Below, in pieces: positions 41,791 through 48,811 of a DNA stretch of 64,000 bases (its first letter is position 1; each line of letters begins with the position of its first letter). The position numbers and the translations under genes are program-made. This DNA comes from Roseivirga ehrenbergii (GTDB lineage: Bacteria; Bacteroidota; Bacteroidia; Cytophagales; Cyclobacteriaceae), in contig NZ_LQZQ01000049.1 in NCBI RefSeq assembly GCF_001593005.1, positions 186,001 through 250,000 of the forward strand, read 5' to 3'. The notes under the pieces were generated by a model. That model was not told the origin of the DNA. It did no database searches and was given only the letters and a program-made list of their open reading frames with translations.

Positions 41791-41945
41791 AATCCGTCCG
41801 TTATGCACTTCCGAGGTCAAGAACAGACGGATTGCTTCGTCACCTTTCTTTGCTATCGCAAGAAAGTTTCCTACGCCAAGGCTGAGTCCTTCGCCATAGG
41901 CTACGGCCAGCGGTGAAAGCTAAGACGTAAGTGTTTGCAATGACG
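41791..41945. repeat. Interspersed hairpin repeat in 410-base gap
   Basis: AATCCGTC (41791-41798) pairs with GACGGATT (41826-41833), and CTTTCTT.TGCTATCGC.AAGAAAG forms a second hairpin near 41846-41868; a GCAATGACGG string closes the block. It resembles the worn repeat at 39877-40005. The 41577-41986 gap contains no supportable gene. Confidence 0.5.
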
Positions 41946-41986
41946 GAACAGAGGATATTTTCTCAATACTCACTCCTCAATACCCC

Positions 41987-42361
41987 TTACTTCACCGATG
42001 TAATCCACCAAGTATTGCCAAAGGGATCTAAAACCCCACAGGTTCTTCCGTAATCTTGATTGGATAAGCCCATCACAGAAGAAGCACCATTGTCTAATGC
42101 TTTTTTATAGGTTTCGTCTGCGTTATCTACATAAACAAAAAGGTTTGCGGTTTGGGGAGAAAATTGCTCCGTAGCCCCAGCAAACATGATTGTACTGTTG
42201 CCGATTATTAATTCAGAATGCATAATCGTTTTTTCATCTTCCCGCAGCCTAGTTAAGCTTACTTTCGCATCAAAAACCTGCTTTGCGAATTCGCTAAAAC
42301 TCTCTGCCTCTGGTAAAATGAGGTAAGGCATTACAGATTGGTGTCCTTGAGGTATTTTCAT
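41987..42361 (-). CDS. VOC-family protein (glyoxalase-like)
   Basis: The 124-aa protein has the VOC beta-alpha-beta-beta-beta fold: VMPYLILPEAESFSEFAKQV, HSELIIGNSTIMFAGATEQF, NLFVYVDNADETYKKALDNG and YGRTCGVLDPFGNTWWITSV. The last motif, DPFGNTWW, is the PhnB/glyoxalase end. The substrate is unknown. It is the last gene of the operon; its ATG overlaps the preceding stop as ATGA, so it is translated by coupling. Confidence 0.82.
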   Translation of the reverse strand: MKIPQGHQSVMPYLILPEAESFSEFAKQVFDAKVSLTRLREDEKTIMHSELIIGNSTIMFAGATEQFSPQTANLFVYVDNADETYKKALDNGASSVMGLSNQDYGRTCGVLDPFGNTWWITSVK

Positions 42362-42723
42362 GGTATCTCGGGTTTGTTCGTCCTTATACAGTAAGAAGTT
42401 ATTTCTCGAAGTTTATTCTCTTCAAAGGAATACACATCGCATGAAGAAATATAAGTGGATTTGTTTGATTTACTAATGAATTCGGCTGTTCCGTTAATCA
42501 TTACATGATTGCCTTCTGCAACGATGCTTTTTAATCGGAAGTCGGTACTGACTTCCGAAAAATACTGAGCTGTTTTCTTGCAATAGGCAATCACCTCTTC
42601 TTTTCCTTTTAATAACCTTTCACCCACAATATTCCATTCAATATTATTGGCCAGTTTATCATATACCGAGCTGAATTTACCTTTGGAAAAGGCTATTGCA
42701 ATCTCTTTGTTGTGATCAGTCAT
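42358..42723 (-). CDS. NTF2-like / SnoaL-like protein
   Basis: The 121-aa protein has the cone-shaped NTF2 fold: EIAIAFSKGKFSSVYDKLAN, NIEWNIVGERLLKGKEEVIA, then three strands (RLKSIVAEGNHVMINGTAEF, TYISSCDVYSFEENKLREIT, SYCIR). The WNIVG motif is typical. Family members are cyclases, isomerases or ligand binders; nothing here defines which. It lies 15 bases after the upstream VOC gene and overlaps the next. Confidence 0.78.
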   Translation of the reverse strand: MTDHNKEIAIAFSKGKFSSVYDKLANNIEWNIVGERLLKGKEEVIAYCKKTAQYFSEVSTDFRLKSIVAEGNHVMINGTAEFISKSNKSTYISSCDVYSFEENKLREITSYCIRTNKPEIP

Positions 42724-42738
42724 GATGGAAAATTTGAC

Positions 42739-43179
42739 TTACGCTTTTTCACCACAATTGAACATCCATTGCACTCCAAACTTGTCGGTACAGCTTCCGT
42801 AATAGTCGCCCCAAAACATCTCTTCTAGCTCTTGCGTTACTTTGCCGCCAATTGAAAGCGCATCGAAGAGCTTTTTGGTTTCCTTTCTGGTGTCGGGCTG
42901 AAGGTTAATGTAGCTATTGTTTCCAAAATTCACATTGAAACCCATGCTTTCAGGTGCGTCTGTGCCCATTAAGGTGTGACAATCTAAAATTCGTAATTCC
43001 ACATGCATTACTAGGTTTTTGTCTTCTTCGGCCATTGGAGGCATTCCTTCTTGGGCTGGAATGTCGCCAAAACGCATAATACCTTCTCCGAAAAACTCTC
43101 CGCCAAAAACGGATTTGTAAAAATTGAATGCTTCTTCGGTATTGCGAGAAAAATTAAGATAAGTGCTTACTGATGCCAT
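42739..43179 (-). CDS. PhnB-like VOC-family protein
   Basis: The 146-aa product (ATG 43179; a TTG nine codons upstream is in frame but unlikely) begins STYLNFSRNTEEAFNFYKSV, a full PhnB-like motif, and continues MHVELRILDCHTLMGTDAPE, YINLQPDTRKETKKLFDALS and DYYGSCTDKFGVQWMFNC. It belongs with the DUF1428-like/PhnB VOC proteins of unknown substrate. It is in the ten-gene operon. Confidence 0.82.
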   Translation of the reverse strand: MASVSTYLNFSRNTEEAFNFYKSVFGGEFFGEGIMRFGDIPAQEGMPPMAEEDKNLVMHVELRILDCHTLMGTDAPESMGFNVNFGNNSYINLQPDTRKETKKLFDALSIGGKVTQELEEMFWGDYYGSCTDKFGVQWMFNCGEKA

Positions 43180-43202
43180 AATTTTAAGTTTTGTTGTTGG
43201 TT

Positions 43203-43508
43203 TCAATTTGTTTTAAAATGTAAGTTATTTTCTATTAATGCTTCTTTTAAGATAGATATAACCTTTGGGCCAATACCGTGAAGCGATGATATTTCTATTT
43301 CGGTGTATTCAGAAAGTTGTTTTAAACTCGAAATTTCCTTTCTCTCTAAAGCCCTTCTTGCAGGAGCGCTAATTAGTGATAGAAATCCAGTTGTTGGTTT
43401 TCTGTCTGCTTCACAAATAGGGCAGGTAGGGCAATCGCTGCTTTTGTAGTATTGATGTCCTTTGAGGCACGTTCTTAACTGTTTTTTCTTTTCTGTAGTC
43501 ACATTCAA
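43203..43508 (-). CDS. RNA polymerase alpha C-terminal-domain-like protein
   Basis: The ~100-aa product starts at a TTG (43508) or, more likely, GTG at 43502. It contains a Cys cluster (TCLKGHQYYKSSDCPTCPIC, possible zinc ribbon) and a helix-hairpin-helix end (ALERKEISSLKQLSEYTEIE followed by ISSLHGIGPKVISILKEAL) like the RNA polymerase alpha C-terminal domain. It lacks the assembly domain, so it is a stand-alone DNA/nucleic-acid-binding module. Such genes commonly travel with VOC and SRPBCC genes. Function unknown. Confidence 0.75.
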   Translation of the reverse strand: MNVTTEKKKQLRTCLKGHQYYKSSDCPTCPICEADRKPTTGFLSLISAPARRALERKEISSLKQLSEYTEIEISSLHGIGPKVISILKEALIENNLHFKTN

Positions 43509-43513
43509 ATGCT

Positions 43514-44067
43514 TTATTGTTTTTCATAAGTGAGTAGAACTACGCCACTATTGAATACTTTTGAATCAATAAGCTTAAGGTTTAAAGTTGCTTTTATACC
43601 ATTAAACAATGAGTGCCCACTGGGTAAAGCAACAGGGTCGATCATGATTTGATAAGTATCGATTAAACCTGCATCGGAAAATTGAGCCACAATACTTCCG
43701 CTGCCAAGAATGGTCATATCGCTTCCTTGCGTTTGTTTTAGCTTTGTAATTCGTTCAATAATATTTCCACTGATTATAGAAGTGTTTTCCCATTCTGCTT
43801 CTTTTAAAGTGTTTGAGAATACTATTTTTTGAGCCTTATTCATTCCTTGCGCTACCTTAGGAAACATTTCGGCTGCCATTGGGCTAGGCCAAAAACTATT
43901 CATCATTTCATAGGTGGTTCTACCAAACAAAAGGGTGTTTTCTGCCTCAAGCGATGCTTCAAAAACTTGGCTTCTTCCTCGCCATGTTGATGCCAACTGG
44001 TGTCTTCGTTTAGGTCTTTGTAATAACCATTAAGCGATAAAAATGTATATGAATTTAGTTTACGCAT
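43514..44067 (-). pseudogene. Dihydrofolate-reductase-family protein, frameshifted
   Basis: A normal ATG start at 44067 (MRKLNSYTFLSLNGYYKDLN) leads into a DHFR-family (RibD C-terminal) fold, then shifts frame at an A5 homopolymer on the plus strand (43961-43965). The rest, from EASLEAENTLLFGRTTYEMM through ILGSGSIVAQFSDAGLIDTY to the stop, is in another frame. One extra base in the homopolymer would restore a continuous ~183-aa protein. The lesion is either a real pseudogene or a homopolymer sequencing error. The operon position is intact. Confidence 0.8.
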
Positions 44068-44084
44068 GGTATGTATTCTGTTTT

Positions 44085-44297
44085 TTATAAAAGTGAAGCT
44101 TGACCATTCATTTCTTTTACAAGACGAATAATAGATTTTGTATCGATGATGGTTTTATGGGTTTCGATACGAAGGATTTTATCACAATCTTCTAAATCGA
44201 AGTTGGCTATATAGTCTGGAAAGGCTTCTTCAATTTGAGTTAAAATCCTTTTTGCTTTTCCCGCACTGGTGATATTTGTAGCGAAAACTTCGATCAT
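44085..44297 (-). CDS. Small conserved 70-aa protein
   Basis: The protein (IEVFATNITSAGKAKRILTQ, DYIANFDLEDCDKILRIETH, DTKSIIRLVKEMNGQASLL) has a beta-alpha-beta pattern like heavy-metal-associated/ferredoxin-like small domains, but without a CxxC metal site. It recurs in Bacteroidota as a hypothetical gene (from memory). It is in the operon, 21 bases after the DoxX gene and before the DHFR-family gene. ATG at 44297. Confidence 0.7.
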   Translation of the reverse strand: MIEVFATNITSAGKAKRILTQIEEAFPDYIANFDLEDCDKILRIETHKTIIDTKSIIRLVKEMNGQASLL

Positions 44298-44318
44298 AAA
44301 CAGTTTGCTGTTAATGCT

Positions 44319-44693
44319 TTAACTTTTTATTTCTGGATTCAATTTATGATAATGAATATAAGAAAGCACTAACACAACCATAAATATTAAAGGTAAAAGT
44401 AAGGCCAAACCGAATCCATCCACTACAGCAAGGCTGACAAATGCTGAAATAAAATCAATAGCAAAACCTGCATAAGCCCATTCTTTTACACGCTTTGGTA
44501 TGGCTGGAATAATCAATGCCAATGAGCCCAGTACTTTAAACACGGTAAGCATTACGCCAAAATAATCGGGGTAGCCCAAATGGCGAATTCCTTCTACGGC
44601 CAGTTCGGTTTGCGAAGTAAGGGCGGGCATTACACCTTCAAATAGAAAAATAAGAATGGTGGTGCTCCAGAAAATGATTTTGCTCCTTTTCAT
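44319..44693 (-). CDS. DoxX-like membrane protein
   Basis: From ATG 44693 the product is 124 aa with four transmembrane helices: SKIIFWSTTILIFLFEGVMP, YPDYFGVMLTVFKVLGSLAL, IPKRVKEWAYAGFAIDFISA and GLALLLPLIFMVVLVLSYIH. The GYPDYFGVMLTVFKVLGSLA block is typical of DoxX-like proteins. A GTG 17 codons upstream is in frame but adds nothing recognisable. DoxX relatives are linked to thiol or redox stress in other bacteria; here it is embedded in the operon. Confidence 0.82.
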   Translation of the reverse strand: MKRSKIIFWSTTILIFLFEGVMPALTSQTELAVEGIRHLGYPDYFGVMLTVFKVLGSLALIIPAIPKRVKEWAYAGFAIDFISAFVSLAVVDGFGLALLLPLIFMVVLVLSYIHYHKLNPEIKS

Positions 44694-44821
44694 GATATGG
44701 TTGATTGAGGTTAGTTTTTGTTGATTTATTACAAATTTGCTCACATAAAATGAGTTTAAGGTGGTGTGTATCCGTCATTGTAAAGGGCTGATTGCGACAG
44801 AGATGTATAATGTTTTAGCGT

Positions 44822-45229
44822 TTATGATCTCCAATGAAATAGCCAATGATTTCCGAATTGGTCGGTAAGCCCTCCTAATAATGCACCCGAATAGGTTTGT
44901 TCAATGGGCTGACGAGCTTCACCTTTTTCAACAAGTTTATGAAAGTAAGTATACAGCTCATTTTTGCTCATGCATTCTATCCAAATAGAAACCGCATTAC
45001 TTTGCACTAAACCTTGTTCTTCAACCATGTCTGTTCCCATCAGCGTGAAATACTTTGTTGAAATGGAAGCATGTAGAATGTATTCCTGCATTTTTAAACT
45101 CAATTTCTTGCCCAGTGGAGAGTCGCCAATGGTTTGGAATTGAATTTCGCCACCAAAACAATTATGATAAAAAGTCATGGCCTTGCGACAATTGCCATTG
45201 AAGGTTAAAAAGGGGCTAATCCTAGTCAT
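44822..45229 (-). CDS. VOC-family protein (PhnB-like)
   Basis: The 135-aa protein opens ISPFLTFNGNCRKAMTFYHN CFGG (PhnB-like), continues HASISTKYFTLMGTDMVEEQ and ends GALLGGLTDQFGNHWLFHW. The strand order is that of the VOC fold. The substrate is unknown. It is nine bases downstream of the next VOC gene and 128 bases upstream of DoxX, the largest gap in the operon, where a minor promoter could sit. Confidence 0.82.
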   Translation of the reverse strand: MTRISPFLTFNGNCRKAMTFYHNCFGGEIQFQTIGDSPLGKKLSLKMQEYILHASISTKYFTLMGTDMVEEQGLVQSNAVSIWIECMSKNELYTYFHKLVEKGEARQPIEQTYSGALLGGLTDQFGNHWLFHWRS

Positions 45230-45238
45230 TTTATAGGG

Positions 45239-45667
45239 TTAGGCATCAATTAGTTTTTGTATTTCGAATTTTGACATTTTTAAAAATGCTTGGACAACTC
45301 TTTCTGATTTTTCAGGATCGCTCATAAGTTTGTTAAGGATAACAGGAACAATTTGCCAAGACACTCCAAATTGATCATCAAGCCACCCGCATTGATTGTA
45401 TGTGCCACCTTCTCCTAACTTCTCCCAATAGAAATCAATTTCCTCTTGAGTTTCGCATTCTATCACAAATGATGTTGCTGGTGAAAATTTATATTTGGGC
45501 CCGCCATTTAAACCCATGAACTTTTTCCCGTTGATTTCAAAGTTTACCACCATAGGGGTGTCAGTTGTTATTTTTGAATCTTTGAAAATCGTGCAGTAAA
45601 AATCTGCTGCTTCCTTGGCTTGTCCATCAAACCAAAGGCATGGATAAATTTGATTCTGCATAGTCAT
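45239..45667 (-). CDS. 3-demethylubiquinone-methyltransferase-like VOC protein
   Basis: The 142-aa protein matches the PF06983-type VOC branch: YPCLWFDGQAKEAADFYCTI, MVVNFEINGKKFMGLNGGPK, SFVIECETQEEIDFYWEKL and QCGWLDDQFGVSWQIVPVIL. The genomic name 3-demethylubiquinone methyltransferase is a domain label; there is no methyltransferase fold. Two ATGs (45667, 45661) are possible. It is second in the operon. Confidence 0.82.
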   Translation of the reverse strand: MTMQNQIYPCLWFDGQAKEAADFYCTIFKDSKITTDTPMVVNFEINGKKFMGLNGGPKYKFSPATSFVIECETQEEIDFYWEKLGEGGTYNQCGWLDDQFGVSWQIVPVILNKLMSDPEKSERVVQAFLKMSKFEIQKLIDA

Positions 45668-45677
45668 TAATAGAATT

Positions 45678-46088
45678 TCAATTTGTCTCCGTGTAAGCCT
45701 TAAAGTTATCTAAGATGGCCTGCCATCCATCGCGCTGCATCTCAACTGGGTTCTCGCTTTCCGGATCGAAGGTTTCTATGATTTCAGTAACGCCTTCTTT
45801 TTCCTCGAAAGTGATTTTCACGGTTCTGCCATCTTCCATGGTATAAGCAATCAATTGATGCTCGATTACTTCACCATAAATTCCGCCAAAATCGAAACCG
45901 AAACTACCGTCTTTGGCTTCCATTCTGGTGGTGAATTTACCTCCTGTTCTTAGGTCGTTTTCAGCGCTAGGTGCATGCCAATCGTCAGATGCTTGGCACC
46001 ATTGCGTAATGTGTTCTGGTGCTCCCCAGAAATTCCAAACTTTGGCAATAGGCGCATTTACGGTTGCTTTAATTGTGATCTTCTCCAT
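45678..46088 (-). CDS. SRPBCC / AHSA1-like protein
   Basis: This 136-aa protein has the START-like SRPBCC ligand-binding fold: VNAPIAKVWNFWGAPEHITQ, WCQASDDWHAPSAENDLRTG, GIYGEVIEHQLIAYTMEDGR and FDPESENPVEMQRDGWQAIL. It is the first gene of the ten-gene operon, sitting right after the divergent regulator. Ligand unknown. ATG at 46088. Confidence 0.82.
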   Translation of the reverse strand: MEKITIKATVNAPIAKVWNFWGAPEHITQWCQASDDWHAPSAENDLRTGGKFTTRMEAKDGSFGFDFGGIYGEVIEHQLIAYTMEDGRTVKITFEEKEGVTEIIETFDPESENPVEMQRDGWQAILDNFKAYTETN

Positions 46089-46212
46089 GTTTTTATGTTA
46101 AGGTTTTCAACAGGTTACTCTACAAATGTCTGAATTTGCTCTTACATACAAGCGGGGAGATACCGACACTTTATGGGGTTGATTCCGCCAAACTTTTGAT
46201 TTACATTTAGGT

Positions 46213-47193
46213 ATGAAAACCGTTTCCATATTTGTTCCGGAGTCGTCTGTAATGGAGGCTGTGGCCGACCCTCGCTATATGTTCACTGCAGCCAACCAGT
46301 TTTTGCAAGCGGCAGGAAAAACACCCCTTTTCAATGTGCAGTTGGTGGCATTAACTAAAGAAGTGAGGCTTCATGGAGGCGTTTTTTCCGTTCATGCCGA
46401 TAAACTAATCAGTGAGGTGAAGCAAACGGATTTAATCATTATTCCTGCGCTTTTTGGTGATATGAAAACTGCCGTGGAGGTAAATCAAGAGGCAATTCCA
46501 TGGATTATTGAACAACATAATAAAGGGGCAGAGGTGGCTTCTCTTTGTGTTGGCGCATTTTTATTGGCTTCCACAGGTTTACTAAAAGATAAAAAATGCT
46601 CTACACATTGGGCTTATTATAATGAGTTTCGTGAGACTTTCCCCGATGTGGAAATCATGGACGGAAGCATTATTACTGAAGAGAAAGGAATCTATTCTAG
46701 CGGTGGTGCCAATTCCTATTGGAATTTGCTGCTTTATATTCTGGAAAAGTACACCGACCGCGATACTGCTATTCTAGCCTCCAAATATTTTGCGATAGAC
46801 ATCGATAGAAGCAGTCAATCTTCCTTTGCTATTTTCAATGGACAGAAAGATCATAATGATGAAGCGGTGAAGCTAGCGCAACAATATTTAGAAGCGCATT
46901 TTCAAGAGAGAATATCGGTAGATGAAGTGGCCAATCATGTAGCGGTAAGCCGAAGAAGTTTTGAGCGTAGGTTTAAACAGTCCACTGGGAATACGGTATT
47001 GGAATACCTTCAACGGATCAAGATTGAAGCGGCTAAACGCAGTTTTGAATCCAGCCGAAAAAACATCAATGAAGTGATGTTTGATGTGGGCTATACCGAT
47101 ACCAAAGCTTTTCGCAATGTGTTTAAGAAAATCACGGGGCTAACACCAATTGAGTATCGAAACAAATATGCCAAGGTAGAGGTGGCTGTTTAG
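46213..47193 (+). CDS. GlxA-type AraC-family regulator (DJ-1 + HTH)
   Basis: The 326-aa protein joins an N-terminal DJ-1/PfpI domain (Cys112 at SLCVGAFLLAS, nucleophile elbow) to a C-terminal AraC HTH pair: RISVDEVANHVAVSRRSFER with KQSTGNTVLEYLQRIKIEAA, then NINEVMFDVGYTDTKAFRNV. The layout is that of GlxA-like regulators, which sense small ligands through the first domain. It is divergent from the VOC operon with 124 bases between ATGs, so it probably controls that operon and itself. ATG at 46213. Confidence 0.9.
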   Translation: MKTVSIFVPESSVMEAVADPRYMFTAANQFLQAAGKTPLFNVQLVALTKEVRLHGGVFSVHADKLISEVKQTDLIIIPALFGDMKTAVEVNQEAIPWIIEQHNKGAEVASLCVGAFLLASTGLLKDKKCSTHWAYYNEFRETFPDVEIMDGSIITEEKGIYSSGGANSYWNLLLYILEKYTDRDTAILASKYFAIDIDRSSQSSFAIFNGQKDHNDEAVKLAQQYLEAHFQERISVDEVANHVAVSRRSFERRFKQSTGNTVLEYLQRIKIEAAKRSFESSRKNINEVMFDVGYTDTKAFRNVFKKITGLTPIEYRNKYAKVEVAV

Positions 47194-47242
47194 TCATTAA
47201 GAGAAAAACATTAAGGTGCTTGAAGGTTGTAAATGATTTAAT

Positions 47243-47767
47243 ATGAATCTCTTAAAAGAAGAAAAGAAATTCTGGAAACGCCATTTTCGAATCGAAAAGC
47301 TAGATGCTATTCCTCCAGTTTGGAGCGGCTATAAGTCGATAGATTCAGAAAACGATGATGACTTTTTCTATTTTTTCACTTTACGAGTTTCATCCATATC
47401 GGAGATTTATTTGAAAGACACATTGGTTACGGATGAAGGTGTCAAGCACATTGCTAAGCTTAAGGATTTGGAAACCCTATACTTAAGGAGCCATAGTAAA
47501 ATCACCAAAGCAAGTATTCCGTTTTTCAATGAAATGGTTTCTTTACAAAGCCTAAACATCACAAAAACAGAAATCACTTTATCCGATTTATGTGAGAATT
47601 TAAACAATCAAAGCCTCAAAGAAGTGTTTTTGGACTCAGAACACGATGAAGAAAGTATTCTTGACATGGCCATCATTTTAAAAGAGCGAATGCTAGACTG
47701 CAATTTCTATCTCAACTCTAGTTCTGCAACTGATGTTTTCGGAAACCCAATTAAGCCTATTTGCTGA
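47243..47767 (+). CDS. LRR-like hypothetical protein
   Basis: The 174-aa protein has a central leucine-rich pattern (VKHIAKLKDLETLYLRSHSK, FFNEMVSLQSLNITKTEITL, LNNQSLKEVFLDS) with about three repeats, suggesting a small solenoid. The N-terminus (FWKRHFRIEKLDAIPPVWSG) is polar, with no signal peptide. It follows the regulator by 49 bases on the same strand, converging on the oxidoreductase gene. I do not recognise a specific family; a binding role is inferred. Confidence 0.6.
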   Translation: MNLLKEEKKFWKRHFRIEKLDAIPPVWSGYKSIDSENDDDFFYFFTLRVSSISEIYLKDTLVTDEGVKHIAKLKDLETLYLRSHSKITKASIPFFNEMVSLQSLNITKTEITLSDLCENLNNQSLKEVFLDSEHDEESILDMAIILKERMLDCNFYLNSSSATDVFGNPIKPIC

Positions 47768-47781
47768 GTTTCGGGTATTCA

Positions 47782-48756
47782 TTAAACCATTCTGATCACC
47801 ACATTTCCTTTTTTATGTCCTTGGTCTACATAACGATGTGCCTCGGCTATGTTGCTAAAAGTATAGGTCTTATCGATCACTGGTTTGATGCGGCCCTCTT
47901 CTAAAAGAGATTTGAGGAGATGTAGGTCTTTGGTTCTTTCTGCTGGCGGACGTAAACCTGTGGTTGCAATCAAGGCTTTCTTTTTACGAAATAGCGCAGT
48001 AATGAGTACGTGACCAAGAACATTGAGGCCAATACCTGCTTCCAAAAATCGTCCTTCTTTTGTGAGGGAATTCTTAACCTTTGAGTATTTGATTTTACCA
48101 ACGGCATCAAAGATGATGTCATATTGTTGACCATTTTTCGTGAAATCCTCGTTTTTGTAATCAATCACATGGTCGGCACCCAATGAATTTACTAGCTCAA
48201 GGTTGGTGGTACTGCAAACCCCTGTTACTTCTGCACCATAATATTTGGCTACTTGAATTGCAGAACTTCCCACACTGCCTGAAGCGCCATAAATCAGAAC
48301 TTTCTGGCCTTGTTTAATTTTTCCTGTATCACGCAGAAAGGGTAGGGCGGTTAAAAAACCATCGCATGTCGAGGCTGACTCTTCATAATTCAAATTAGAA
48401 GGCAAGGGCACAATTACCGCATCTTCTGGAAGGGTGATGTATTCGGCATTGGCTCCGAAAGTAGGGCCAGCAGTTCCGAAAATTCGATCACCTTTTTTAA
48501 AAAGGGTTACTGCTTTTCCTGTTTCCACTATTTCTCCCGCGAGTTCTTCGCCCAAGGTTTTGATTTTCGGTTTTGTTAAACCCGTAAAAAGCCTTGAGAA
48601 ATAGGGTTTTCCTTGACGAAAAGTGGTTTCAGTGGCCGTAACCGTAGTGGCAAAAACCTTTACTAAAATCTCATTGTCTTTTGGTGTAGGTATTTCTCTT
48701 TCTACGATTTGTAGAACTTCTGGTGATCCGTAACTGTGATATTCAATCGTTTTCAT
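47782..48756 (-). CDS. NAD(P)-dependent MDR oxidoreductase
   Basis: This 324-aa protein is a zinc-independent medium-chain reductase: GroES-like domain with SYGSPEVLQIVEREIPTPKD and GEELAGEIVETGKAVTLFKK, and a Rossmann domain with YGASGSVGSSAIQVAKYYGA (nucleotide site) and GADHVIDYKNEDF. The quinone-oxidoreductase/enoyl-reductase subfamily fits; the substrate is unknown. It is monocistronic on the minus strand, 55 bases from the cyclase gene's stop. ATG at 48756. Confidence 0.9.
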   Translation of the reverse strand: MKTIEYHSYGSPEVLQIVEREIPTPKDNEILVKVFATTVTATETTFRQGKPYFSRLFTGLTKPKIKTLGEELAGEIVETGKAVTLFKKGDRIFGTAGPTFGANAEYITLPEDAVIVPLPSNLNYEESASTCDGFLTALPFLRDTGKIKQGQKVLIYGASGSVGSSAIQVAKYYGAEVTGVCSTTNLELVNSLGADHVIDYKNEDFTKNGQQYDIIFDAVGKIKYSKVKNSLTKEGRFLEAGIGLNVLGHVLITALFRKKKALIATTGLRPPAERTKDLHLLKSLLEEGRIKPVIDKTYTFSNIAEAHRYVDQGHKKGNVVIRMV

Positions 48757-48811
48757 GAATCAAAGTTGGGTCTAATTTAAAGCCTGATCGTTCGGGTTTT
48801 TAAATCAGAAC

